Positions 19,044-26,422 of a DNA stretch of 64,000 bases are shown here, in pieces; position 1 is the first letter of the stretch; each line of letters begins with the position of its first letter. A model generated the notes under the pieces. The model was not told where the DNA came from and searched no databases. It worked only from the letters and a program-made list of their open reading frames with translations. Source of the DNA: an uncultured Chloroflexales bacterium (GTDB lineage: Bacteria > Chloroflexota > Chloroflexia > Chloroflexales > Chloroflexaceae). The translations under genes were made by a program, and so were the position numbers. The stretch is from assembly GCA_937902315.1 (NCBI GenBank), contig CALGUG010000044.1:62001-126000 (forward strand), read 5' to 3'.

Positions 19044-19063
19044 TTATTCATGTCATTACTCAT
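19016..19063 (-). CDS. Fifteen-residue peptide with a perfect extended Shine-Dalgarno
   Basis: The ORF encodes MSNDMNKGITVREAR and stops at TAA. It is preceded by AAGGAGGTGAT, complementary over its whole length to the 3' tail of bacterial 16S rRNA, with GGAGG eight bases before the ATG at 19063 (an in-frame ATG two codons earlier at 19069 is too close to the SD). A consensus promoter at 19132-19160 and a terminator at 18950-18984 frame a transcript of only about 180 nt that contains nothing else. I do not recognise the peptide. It could be a true microprotein, a leader or signal peptide, or the coding part of a dual-function small RNA. The codons are ordinary for the window. Confidence 0.65.
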   Translation of the reverse strand: MSNDMNKGITVREAR

Positions 19064-19131
19064 GGGCATCACCTCCTTGTGCCTAAGTGGCTTTCTAGAA
19101 TTTATTAGTGACGTCCTCACCAACGAGAGTA

Positions 19132-19160
19132 ACTATACACTACTGGCTAGCACTTGTCAA
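19132..19160 (-). promoter_or_regulatory. Consensus promoter of the mini-gene
   Basis: On the minus strand TTGACA (19160-19155) and TATAGT (19137-19132) are separated by exactly 17 bp. The -35 box overlaps the stop codon of the LysM gene. Confidence 0.85.
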
Positions 19161-19600
19161 GGTGTTGGCGTCGGAGAATCTCCCTGAGGTGTTTGATTTG
19201 GGATCTGTGGCATCGGGGTGGCCAGCAGCGAAGGGATAATTAAGGCTTGACCGATTTGGAGCGAATTGGGGTCAGAAAGCCCATTGGCGGCCAAGATCGC
19301 GTCGACAGTGGTGCCGAATTCTTCCGCGAGTGCGCTGAGGGTATCGCCGCTTCGCACAATGTAGAGGCCCGCTGGAGTTGGCGACGGTCGCAACAAGGAT
19401 GCGTAGCTGGTAGCCGTGGCGTTTACATCGAGCGTTGGTGCGGGTGTGATATCAAGAACTGCTGGCGCAGTTGGTAAGTTGCTCGGTGGTGGCTCTGGAA
19501 TGCTGCACCCTGTTAGGATGAGCAGGGAGGCCCCTAACAGAGAGAGCGATAGCCGAGTGAACCAAGAGCGAGAAAAGTCTGCAAGAAAGCCCAATCGCAC
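19157..19600 (-). CDS. LysM-domain lipoprotein
   Basis: 147 aa from GTG 19600, chosen because GAGGAG lies eight bases upstream; a longer frame to 19708 would run through the divergent promoter region. The N-terminal signal ends in a lipobox LILTGC (Cys32). A Pro/Thr-rich spacer follows, then one LysM domain (about 78-122: YIVRSGDTLSALAEEFGTT, then LQIGQALIIP), then a short proline-rich tail. LysM binds peptidoglycan or other N-acetylglucosamine polymers, so this should be a surface-anchored wall-binding protein. No catalytic domain is present. It is transcribed divergently from the SAM-riboswitch operon, sharing a palindromic promoter region. Confidence 0.88.
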   Translation of the reverse strand: MRLGFLADFSRSWFTRLSLSLLGASLLILTGCSIPEPPPSNLPTAPAVLDITPAPTLDVNATATSYASLLRPSPTPAGLYIVRSGDTLSALAEEFGTTVDAILAANGLSDPNSLQIGQALIIPSLLATPMPQIPNQTPQGDSPTPTP

Positions 19601-19639
19601 GCAGTGTTCTCCTCGATTAAACCAGGAACCTTTGGTTTG

Positions 19640-19668
19640 ATTGTAGCAGTAGGGGTTGTTACTGTCAA
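19640..19668 (-). promoter_or_regulatory. Consensus promoter of the LysM gene
   Basis: On the minus strand TTGACA (19668-19663), a 17-bp spacer and TACAAT (19645-19640). Its -35 is one half of the 18-bp palindrome at 19661-19678. Confidence 0.8.
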
Positions 19669-19678
19669 CGTTGACAGT
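19661..19678. promoter_or_regulatory. Perfect 18-bp palindrome shared by divergent promoters
   Basis: ACTGTCAACGTTGACAGT is its own reverse complement. It contributes a perfect TTGACA -35 box to promoters on both strands. The two polymerases could not bind together, and the site could also be an operator. Confidence 0.85.
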
Positions 19679-19699
19679 CATCGATTGGCGTGCTATACT
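19671..19699 (+). promoter_or_regulatory. Consensus promoter of the SAM-riboswitch operon
   Basis: TTGACA (19671-19676), a 17-bp spacer and TATACT (19694-19699). Transcription should begin about ten bases before the aptamer. Confidence 0.88.
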
Positions 19700-19716
19700 C
19701 CCGCTCAATATACGAA

Positions 19717-19847
19717 CTCATCTAGAGCGGTAGAGGGACCGGCCCTGTGAAACCGCGGCAACCGGGTGAAGACATGCTTGATGCAACTCAGCATGGTGTG
19801 TTCATCGTCTTGGTGCCAATTCCGACAGCGATTCGCTGGCAGATGAG
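19717..19847 (+). ncRNA. SAM-I (S-box) riboswitch aptamer
   Basis: The hallmark conserved strings are present in order: AGAGCGGTAGAGGGACCGGC, then TGAAACC and GGCAACC, then GGTGCCAATTCC and the ACAGCGATTCGCTGGC arm. Helix P1 pairs CTCATCT (19717-19723) with AGATGAG (19841-19847). The class binds S-adenosylmethionine and turns off methionine biosynthesis genes, which fits the downstream MetB-like and MetF genes. Confidence 0.95.
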
Positions 19848-19898
19848 AGGATTGCCATCCACAGGCAGATACAACAGATTGTATAATGTGTGGAACTT

Positions 19899-19928
19899 CC
19901 TCTTATCTGCTTGATAAGAGGATTTTTT
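19899..19928 (+). terminator. Expression platform: terminator with embedded SD
   Basis: CCTCTTATC (19899-19907) pairs with GATAAGAGG (19913-19921), followed by six Ts. The competing antiterminator is visible: GATGAGAGG (19842-19850, the 3' side of P1) can pair with the same CCTCTTATC using one G-U pair. The 3' arm AAGAGG also serves as the SD for ATG 19929, so the hairpin would block both transcription and translation. Confidence 0.92.
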
Positions 19929-21128
19929 ATGTCACCTACTCATACTTCTGAGGCTGCGCCTAGCAAACAAGGTTCTTCGACTGTTGCTGTTCATGGTGGC
20001 GAACGACGCGGGCGGGCCCATGACTCGATTACAACCCCGATTGTGCAGGCGGCGACTTATACGTTTGCAGATACCGCTACCCTGATCGATTATCACGAAG
20101 GACGAATCGAACGCGAAGAGTACGGCCGCTATGGTAACCCGACGGTTCGGGCTGCCGAAGCTAAGATCGCCGCCTTGGAGGGCGCTGAGGCCGGTCTGCT
20201 CTTTTCGAGCGGCATGAACGCTATTACGACCGCATTGTTAGCCATGCTGCCTACGGGCAGCCATATTGTTTTGACCGATGATTGTTATCGCCGTACGCGC
20301 CAGTTTATTCGCACCATGCTGGCTCGTTTGGGCGTTGATCATACGGTTGTACCGGCGGGCGATTACGAAGCGATCGAGGCCGCCATTACGCCCAAGACGC
20401 GCATTCTACTGAGCGAGTCGCCGACCAACCCTTATCTGCGCGTGCTCGACCTAGAGCGTTTTGCGGCGATCGGTAAACGCCACCGTGTCAAAACGATCAT
20501 CGATGGAACTTTCGGAACGCCGTATAATGTACAACCACTCGCCTATGGAATCGATCTGGTGGTGCATAGTGCGACCAAGTATCTTGGGGGACACAACGAC
20601 TTGCTCGCTGGCGTGATCGTGGGGCGCGAGGGTATTGTGAGCGCGTTGCGTGAAACTCAAGGCGTCTTGGGTGGTATCTGTGATCCGCACAGTGCCTATC
20701 TGCTGATTCGCGGTTTGAAGACATTTGCATTGCGCATGGAGCGCCATAACGCCAACGGTTTGGCAGTGGCAACCTTCTTGAGCAAGCACCCGAGGATCGA
20801 GCGGGTTCACTATCCAGCACTGCCCGAGCATCCTGACTATGAAGTGGCGACCCGTCAGATGCGCGGCTTTGGAGGCGTTGTCTCGTTTGAGATCGCGGGC
20901 GACCTTGAAGCTACATCGCAGTTTATCGACCGTTTACGCATTCCGCAGATCGCGCCAAGCCTTGGCGGTGTCGAGAGTCTTGTCGAACAGCCGGCCTTGA
21001 TGAGCTTTTATGAGTTAACAACCGAGGAGCGCTTGGCTGTGGGTATTCGCAATAACCTAGTGCGCTTCTCGTGTGGTATTGAGGATACCGAAGATCTGCT
21101 TGCGGATCTCGCGCAAGCATTATCGTAG
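19929..21128 (+). CDS. Cys/Met-metabolism PLP enzyme (cystathionine gamma-synthase / O-acylhomoserine type)
   Basis: 399 aa from ATG 19929, directly after the riboswitch terminator. Trans-sulfuration PLP family: early STVAVHGGERRGRAHDSI and TPIVQAATYTF, substrate region YGRYGNPT, PLP-binding SATKYLGGHNDLLAGV (Lys217), and the C-terminal SLGGVESLVEQPALMSF. The family makes or breaks cystathionine, or adds sulfide to acylated homoserine. SAM-riboswitch control and the MetF neighbour argue for methionine biosynthesis (MetB-like) rather than a degradative lyase. The motifs do not separate these reactions with certainty. Confidence 0.9.
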   Translation: MSPTHTSEAAPSKQGSSTVAVHGGERRGRAHDSITTPIVQAATYTFADTATLIDYHEGRIEREEYGRYGNPTVRAAEAKIAALEGAEAGLLFSSGMNAITTALLAMLPTGSHIVLTDDCYRRTRQFIRTMLARLGVDHTVVPAGDYEAIEAAITPKTRILLSESPTNPYLRVLDLERFAAIGKRHRVKTIIDGTFGTPYNVQPLAYGIDLVVHSATKYLGGHNDLLAGVIVGREGIVSALRETQGVLGGICDPHSAYLLIRGLKTFALRMERHNANGLAVATFLSKHPRIERVHYPALPEHPDYEVATRQMRGFGGVVSFEIAGDLEATSQFIDRLRIPQIAPSLGGVESLVEQPALMSFYELTTEERLAVGIRNNLVRFSCGIEDTEDLLADLAQALS

Positions 21129-21166
21129 CGGCTCGCAGCAACAGGTGAGCCGTACATGTTGATGAT

Positions 21167-22075
21167 ATGTACAGTACATTACAGCGGCGTTTGGCCGCAG
21201 GCCAAGTGGTGGTAACAGGAGAGATCGCTCCCCCGAAGGGTGCTGGTCGTGCTGGTTTAGAGAAGTTAGCTGATAATCTGCGCAATGTGGTTGATGCGAT
21301 CAACGTCACCGATAATCAGCGTGGCGTGGCGCGTATGTCGTCGTTGGGTGCGGGCGTGATCTTGCAGCAGGCAGGCACAGAGCCGATCGTGCAGATCTCG
21401 TGTCAGCACCGGAATCGGATCGCTTTGCAAGCCGATGTTTTGAGTGGTTCGGCGCTCGGTATTCGTAACTTCTTGTGTATGACGGGCGATCATCCGCGTA
21501 TCGGTGATCACCCTAATGCCAAAAACGTGCTCGACTTAAACTCGTTCCATCTGTTGGAAACGCTGCGCAAGATGCGCGACGAGCACACCTTCCTATCGGG
21601 GACTCCCCTCAAGAACCCGCCGACCTTCTTTTTGGGCGCGGTGAGTAACCCCAATATCGAAAAGGTGACGCGAATCGCTAAGAAGATCGAGTGTGGGGCC
21701 GAGTTCATCCAAACTCAGATGGTCTTCGATGTAGATCGCTTCCGCACCTGGATGGCCGATGTACGTGCAGAAGGTTTGCACAAACAAGCCTATATCATTG
21801 CTGGTATTATGTTGGTGCGCTCGGCCAAGGGCGTGATCTATCTGCGCGATAATCTGCCCGGCACCGTTTTGCCCGATTGGGTGCTTGAGCGCATGGAGCG
21901 GGCCGAAGATCCCGAGGCAGAGGGCATTAGCTTGGCAGCGGAACTGGCTCAGGAACTGTTGAGCATTGAAGGCGTAGCGGGTATCCACCTGATGTCGGTA
22001 GGTTGGAGCAAGGCTATGCCGCAGGTGGTTGAGCGCGCTGGTCTGCTTGCGCGTCCTCCGGTGCCCGAACTGTAA
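21167..22075 (+). CDS. metF: 5,10-methylenetetrahydrofolate reductase
   Basis: 302 aa with the MTHFR TIM-barrel pattern: VVTGEIAPPKGAGRAGLEKL at the start, INVTDNQRGVARMSSLGAGV, the folate/flavin strand GIRNFLCMTGDHPRIGDHP, KKIECGAEFIQTQMVFD, and a C-terminal GIHLMSVGW. The enzyme reduces methylene-THF to methyl-THF, the methyl donor for methionine synthesis. It follows the MetB-like gene by 38 bp and is very likely controlled by the same SAM riboswitch. The protein lacks the extra regulatory domain of eukaryotic forms, as expected. Confidence 0.92.
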   Translation: MYSTLQRRLAAGQVVVTGEIAPPKGAGRAGLEKLADNLRNVVDAINVTDNQRGVARMSSLGAGVILQQAGTEPIVQISCQHRNRIALQADVLSGSALGIRNFLCMTGDHPRIGDHPNAKNVLDLNSFHLLETLRKMRDEHTFLSGTPLKNPPTFFLGAVSNPNIEKVTRIAKKIECGAEFIQTQMVFDVDRFRTWMADVRAEGLHKQAYIIAGIMLVRSAKGVIYLRDNLPGTVLPDWVLERMERAEDPEAEGISLAAELAQELLSIEGVAGIHLMSVGWSKAMPQVVERAGLLARPPVPEL

Positions 22076-22087
22076 CGAAATCTTTCG

Positions 22088-22123
22088 GCGGAGAGTCGAT
22101 GTCTGTATGTATCGACTCTTCGC
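22088..22123 (+). terminator. Stem-loop after metF
   Basis: GCGGAGAGTCGAT (22088-22100) pairs with ATCGACTCTTCGC (22111-22123) over a 10-nt loop. It has no T-tract, so it is a terminator of uncertain strength or an mRNA end stabiliser. Confidence 0.5.
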
Positions 22124-22215
22124 TTCCACCTTTCGGCTACGATCTGCCTCTGTTAGCGAAGGCGTGCTCTTCTTCGGCGAGTTGTTGCGACCTTAGAGAG
22201 AAAGAACAGAGCGTT

Positions 22216-23160
22216 ATGGATATCCTTGTACTTGGGTGTGGTGTGATGGGCCTTTCTTGTGGCATTCGTATGCTTGAGGCGGGCCACAAGGTCAAGATCT
22301 GGGCGCGCGACCTGCCCCCCAACACCACCTCTAACGTTGCCGCTGCAGTCTGGTTCCCTTACAAAGCCTACCCTCAAGATTTGGTCAACCACTGGGGTCT
22401 GATCACCTTCCAAGAGTTTGTGAAGCTGGCCGACGATCCTGAAACCGGCGTAGTAATGTTAACCGGTAAAGAGATCTTCGAGCAGCCGGTTGGCGACCCC
22501 GAGTGGCGCACCCAACTGCCCAATTATCGCCGTGCGAGTGCCGAAGACCTGCCCGAAGGCTATGTCGATGGTTACATCTACGATGTGCCTGTGATCGAGA
22601 CGCCGCGCTATATGTTTTATCTGCTCGAGCGCTTCAAGCGTCTGGGTGGCACGGTCGAGGTGCGTGAGCTGAAGTCGCTCGATGAAGCGCTGGCCGAGTC
22701 GAAACTGGTGGTGAACTGCACCGGCCTTGGCTCGCGTGAGCTGTTGGGCGACAAAGCGCTCTACCCGATTCGCGGCCAGATTGTGCGCGTGGTAGGCCCC
22801 AAGCTTGATGCCTTCTACCTCGACGATTATGGTCATCGCGGCTTGGCTTACATCATTCCGCGCCAAGATGGCATTATTTTGGGCGGCACCGCCGACGAAG
22901 GTGCGGAAGAGTTGGTGATCGATCAGGCCACCGCCGAGGCGATCATCGAGCGCTGTACGCTGATCGAACCGCGCTTGAAGGGCGCACAAGTGGCCGAGCA
23001 TAAGATCGGTCTGCGTCCGGGCCGCGCCAGCGTGCGGCTTGAGGCTGAAGCGCAGCCCAACGGCGCCTTGGTGATTCATAACTATGGCCACGGCGGCGCG
23101 GGTGTGACTCTTTCGTGGGGTTGTGCCGAGGCTGTGATGGCGCTGTTGCCGAGCGCTTAA
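22216..23160 (+). CDS. FAD-dependent D-amino-acid oxidase family protein
   Basis: 314 aa from ATG 22216, where the Rossmann start MDILVLGCGVMGLSCGIRML begins; a longer frame to 22099 has no family match. The dinucleotide motif GCGVMG is at 8-13, followed by DAO-family blocks: WARDLPPNTTSNVAAAVWFP, VVNCTGLGSRELLGD, YPIRGQIVRVVGP, YIIPRQDGIILGGT, GLRPGRASVRLE and the C-terminal HNYGHGGAGVTLSWGCA. These match the D-aspartate/D-amino-acid oxidase branch (HNYGHGG...G). The likely reaction is FAD-dependent oxidation of a D-amino acid to keto acid, ammonia and peroxide, in the cytoplasm. The substrate is not determined. Confidence 0.9.
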   Translation: MDILVLGCGVMGLSCGIRMLEAGHKVKIWARDLPPNTTSNVAAAVWFPYKAYPQDLVNHWGLITFQEFVKLADDPETGVVMLTGKEIFEQPVGDPEWRTQLPNYRRASAEDLPEGYVDGYIYDVPVIETPRYMFYLLERFKRLGGTVEVRELKSLDEALAESKLVVNCTGLGSRELLGDKALYPIRGQIVRVVGPKLDAFYLDDYGHRGLAYIIPRQDGIILGGTADEGAEELVIDQATAEAIIERCTLIEPRLKGAQVAEHKIGLRPGRASVRLEAEAQPNGALVIHNYGHGGAGVTLSWGCAEAVMALLPSA

Positions 23161-23171
23161 CATTTGCTTGT

Positions 23172-23204
23172 AGCGAGAGGGATGGAGGAGACATTCCTCT
23201 CGCT
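23172..23204 (+). terminator. Stem-loop after the oxidase gene
   Basis: AGCGAGAGG (23172-23180) pairs with CCTCTCGCT (23196-23204). It has no clear T-tract. Confidence 0.45.
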
Positions 23205-23373
23205 TGAACAACCCACAAAAGCGTAGTTAGTCAGGGGATGAGCCAGCAGAGCGATACGGAATAGAGTATACTGAAATAAAGACCAGATTCTGCGTTTTGC
23301 GCTCTCTTGCGAGAGCATTCATAAGCAGCTGGTTGTAAAACGTTTGTAAAAAGACAGAAAGTGTGGCGTTTGA

Positions 23374-24162
23374 ATGGCTATTACGCTTAAATCGAGCCAG
23401 CAGATTGCAAAACTGCGCGATGCTGGACGGCTGGTCGCTGAGACCTTTGCAATGATGCGCGAATATGTTGTACCGGGTGTTTCGACCGCCGAACTCGACC
23501 GCATGGCCGAGGAGTTTATTCGCAAACACGGCGCGACCCCTATTTATAAAGGTTACGGCGCAGTTCCAAAAACCCGTGACTATCCCGCTCGTATGGCATT
23601 TCCGGGCACGGTCTGTACCTCTGTTAACGACGTGATCTGTCACGGTATTCCCAGCAAGAAACAGATTTTAAAAGAAGGCGATATTATTGGACTTGATATC
23701 GGTGTTTTGCTCGATGGCTGGGTCGGCGATTCGTGCGTAACCTATGGCGTTGGCAACGTCGCGCCCGAAGTGCAGCAGTTGCTCGATGTAACCAAGCGCT
23801 GTATGGAATTGGGGATCGAGCAGGCTCGCTCGGGCAAGCGCTTGGGCGATATCGGTGCGGCGATTCAGGAGTACGCCGAGTCTTTCGGCTATTCGGTTGT
23901 GCGCGAATACACCGGCCATGGCATCGGGCGTGATCTGCACGAAGAGCCGACCGTGCTGCATTACGGTGTAGCCGGACGCGGACTAAAGCTGCGCCCCGGT
24001 ATGGTCTTTACGATCGAGCCGATGATCAATATGGGCAGCTATAAGACCCGTTTGCAGTCCGATGGCTGGACGGTGCGAACGGCAGACGGTTCGCTTTCGG
24101 CCCAGTTCGAGCATTCGATCGCGATCACAGACGATGAGCCACTGATTCTGACCGCTCTCTAA
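23374..24162 (+). CDS. map: Methionine aminopeptidase type I
   Basis: 262 aa. It removes the initiator methionine from nascent proteins. All five metal ligands are in their family positions: Asp108 (GLDIGV), Asp119 (WVGDSC), His182 (GHGIGRDLHE), Glu215 (FTIEPM) and Glu246 (QFEHSIA). The substrate-binding CTSVNDVICHGIP block is also intact. No zinc-finger N-terminal extension is present. Commonly map sits in the ribosomal-protein cluster; here it stands beside methionine-related genes, which may be chance. Confidence 0.95.
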   Translation: MAITLKSSQQIAKLRDAGRLVAETFAMMREYVVPGVSTAELDRMAEEFIRKHGATPIYKGYGAVPKTRDYPARMAFPGTVCTSVNDVICHGIPSKKQILKEGDIIGLDIGVLLDGWVGDSCVTYGVGNVAPEVQQLLDVTKRCMELGIEQARSGKRLGDIGAAIQEYAESFGYSVVREYTGHGIGRDLHEEPTVLHYGVAGRGLKLRPGMVFTIEPMINMGSYKTRLQSDGWTVRTADGSLSAQFEHSIAITDDEPLILTAL

Positions 24163-24215
24163 GATGATTGACATAATGAGCAGATGGCTAAACACTATCT
24201 GCTCCCCAAGATTGT

Positions 24216-24884
24216 ATGACACACCAAGTTTCACAGAGCCATGCGCTTCAGCGCCGAGCGCTCGAAACGATTGTAGAACGCCTCGCTCAGAATGAGCAGT
24301 TGCCATGGTTGTTATCGGGTTCGCTCAGTCAAGAGCTGCAAGGCGTCCAAGTGCCTACAGTGAGCGAGTTGACGCTGCTGACGGGCCTAGCCGAGATCAG
24401 TCGGATCGTCGCTTTGCTGCAGGGCGAAGAGCTCGAACCACTGGCCACGCGTGCCCTCGGCCACTATGCTCCTAGCATGGCGGGCAGCTACCGAATCGCC
24501 CTCAACGAGAGCGATGCCGTTACGCTGAATGTCATCGCCAATCCTCAGATCCGGCGGGGAGAGACCATCCTTTCGTTGGCGCTTGAGCGCATTTGGCCTT
24601 TGCGGGTCGGAGCCTCCATAGCTGAGCAACGGATCGCCCTGGTTCCGCTTGAAGCGGAGTTGATCAGCGCATTGCTGCGCGACTTGCCTAAGGAGGCACA
24701 CGCCATAGCGACGTTGCTTTGGTCACGTGGTGTACAAGTTGACCGTCTCGAACCGCTACTGTTGCGAGTTCCAGAGCTTGAAGAGCAGTTGTGGACGCTG
24801 TTCGAGAACGTAAAGCCGATAGCGAAACGGGCTATCGCTAAGCGCGAACGGCGCCGATTGGGCTGGGGTGGTCAACGAAAGTAA
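24216..24884 (+). CDS. Degenerate nucleotidyltransferase-like protein
   Basis: 222 aa, no signal or membrane segment. LPWLLSGSLSQELQGVQVPT (about residues 29-48) resembles the GS-x-A-x-G-x-x-x-x-D-I-D-L start of MNT-like nucleotidyltransferases, but the catalytic Asp pair is replaced (SELTLLTG). The C-terminus is basic (AKRAIAKRERRRLGWGG). It follows map by 53 bp and ends with a strong terminator. The fold assignment is tentative; if correct, the protein is probably inactive or recognises nucleotides without transfer. Confidence 0.6.
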   Translation: MTHQVSQSHALQRRALETIVERLAQNEQLPWLLSGSLSQELQGVQVPTVSELTLLTGLAEISRIVALLQGEELEPLATRALGHYAPSMAGSYRIALNESDAVTLNVIANPQIRRGETILSLALERIWPLRVGASIAEQRIALVPLEAELISALLRDLPKEAHAIATLLWSRGVQVDRLEPLLLRVPELEEQLWTLFENVKPIAKRAIAKRERRRLGWGGQRK

Positions 24885-24895
24885 GCATTTTTGTA

Positions 24896-24926
24896 ACAAG
24901 AGCGCTCAGCTGAATGAGCGCTTTTG
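24896..24926 (+). terminator. Rho-independent terminator
   Basis: AGCGCTCA (24901-24908) pairs with TGAGCGCT (24915-24922), flanked by AACAAG...TTTTGTT. It ends the map-24216 unit. Confidence 0.85.
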
Positions 24927-24977
24927 TTCGTTGGCCTCAGAAAGGGGCCGTATACCTAACGAGCAACGAGGTGCCCA

Positions 24978-26384
24978 ATGTTAGTGATGAAGTTTGGCGG
25001 TACATCGGTTAGTGATGTTCCTCGGCTGCGCGAATTGGTCGGTATCGTTCAAAGCAACAGTATGAAACCATTAGTAGTGGTCTGCTCAGCTTTGGCTGGC
25101 GTTACCAATAGCCTGATCGATATCGCTCGTTCTGCGGTTAATCGTGATGAACAAACCCTTGATCATGTTCGTCGTCAGATCTGGAGCCAACATAGACATT
25201 TGGCAGATGAACTGTTAAAAGATCAATGGGAGCGCGATACCCTCTACAAAGAGTGGGCCGAGTTACTCAAGACCTATGACCGCTTTGCTGGCAGCATCGT
25301 TACTTTGGGCGAAAGCACCCCACGTGCGGTCGACGCTTTGGCTTCGTTGGGCGAGCGTTTCAGTGTGCGTCTGGTCGCGGCGCTTTTGCGTGAAAACGGT
25401 GTGGCGGCGCGCCATATCGACGCGACTGAGCTGATCGTGACCGACGATACCTTCGGTGCGGCTCACCCTCTGTGGGAAGAAACTCGTGAACAGACACGAC
25501 AGAAGCTTGAGCCGCTGCTGCGCTCGGGCATAATTCCGGTTGTGACAGGTTATATCGCTGCAACCACCAACAACATCGTGACGACGCTTGGGCGCGGCGG
25601 CAGCGACTATAGCGCCGCGATCTTGGGTGCAGCGCTGGATGCTAACGAAGTTTGGATCTGGACCGATGTTGATGGCATTTTGACGGCCGACCCCAAGATC
25701 GTGCCCGAAGCGCGTACCCTCGAAGAACTCTCGTATATCGAAGCGGCAGAATTAGCGACCTTTGGAGCAGAAGTTTTGCACCCCAAAACGCTCAAGCCGC
25801 TGGTTGAGCACTCGATTCCCTTGCGAATCGTCAATACCTTTAACCCAAGTCACCCGGGAACGCGGATTCTTGCCAATCCGGTGAACAACAGTGCCGCAGC
25901 TCGTGCTATTATTACAGCACCGGGTTTGAGCCTTCTCACGTTTACAACGGGTGATCAATTAGCCGACGATTGGTCTCCTGAGTTTGCCGTACGCGCCTTC
26001 CGCGCTCTGGCAGAGGTTGGCGTCGAGCCGTTGATGTTCGCCCAGAGTTTCGGCGAAAATAGTCTCTTGCTGGTGGTGCGCGAGGCCGATCGCGATTTCG
26101 CGCTGGAACGTCTGAAGGCGGCATTTGCCCCCGAGCAGCGTGAAGGACGCTTGAGCGAAGTGCGGGCTATCTCTCCGGTAACCACGATTTCGGTAGTAGG
26201 TGCGCATAACTCGGATGGAACTGGTTTGATCCATCGGACCTTTGAAGCATTAGGAAGCGTTCGTGCACGAGTCTTAGCCACCGCCCAAAGTGCTTCGTTC
26301 CACCATGTCTCGTTTGTTTTGCATCACGAAGACGTGGTCGATGCAGTGCGTGCTTTACATACAAAACTCGGTCTCAATGGTTGA
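24978..26384 (+). CDS. lysC: Aspartate kinase
   Basis: 468 aa. It phosphorylates aspartate, the first step of the lysine/threonine/methionine pathway. It starts MLVMKFGGTSVSDVPRLREL with the KFGGTS signature; other blocks are VVVCSALAGVTNSLI, ITTLGRGGSDYSA-type (here VTTLGRGGSDYSAAILGAAL), VWIWTDVDGILTADP and EVLHPKTLKPLV. Two C-terminal ACT-like regions follow (from about 310), the site of feedback control in this family. The length resembles monofunctional class III kinases (LysC); no homoserine dehydrogenase domain is attached. It probably feeds methionine production together with the SAM-controlled locus upstream. Confidence 0.93.
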   Translation: MLVMKFGGTSVSDVPRLRELVGIVQSNSMKPLVVVCSALAGVTNSLIDIARSAVNRDEQTLDHVRRQIWSQHRHLADELLKDQWERDTLYKEWAELLKTYDRFAGSIVTLGESTPRAVDALASLGERFSVRLVAALLRENGVAARHIDATELIVTDDTFGAAHPLWEETREQTRQKLEPLLRSGIIPVVTGYIAATTNNIVTTLGRGGSDYSAAILGAALDANEVWIWTDVDGILTADPKIVPEARTLEELSYIEAAELATFGAEVLHPKTLKPLVEHSIPLRIVNTFNPSHPGTRILANPVNNSAAARAIITAPGLSLLTFTTGDQLADDWSPEFAVRAFRALAEVGVEPLMFAQSFGENSLLLVVREADRDFALERLKAAFAPEQREGRLSEVRAISPVTTISVVGAHNSDGTGLIHRTFEALGSVRARVLATAQSASFHHVSFVLHHEDVVDAVRALHTKLGLNG

Positions 26385-26422
26385 TCTCGGTGTTGAGCGA
26401 CAGAAATGGGAGACGACGAGCG

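Noticed and set aside
19711..19850. tRNA-like or T-box reading of the structured leader
   Set aside because: The conserved strings and P1 pairing fit SAM-I; there is no T-box bulge or tRNA anticodon arm.
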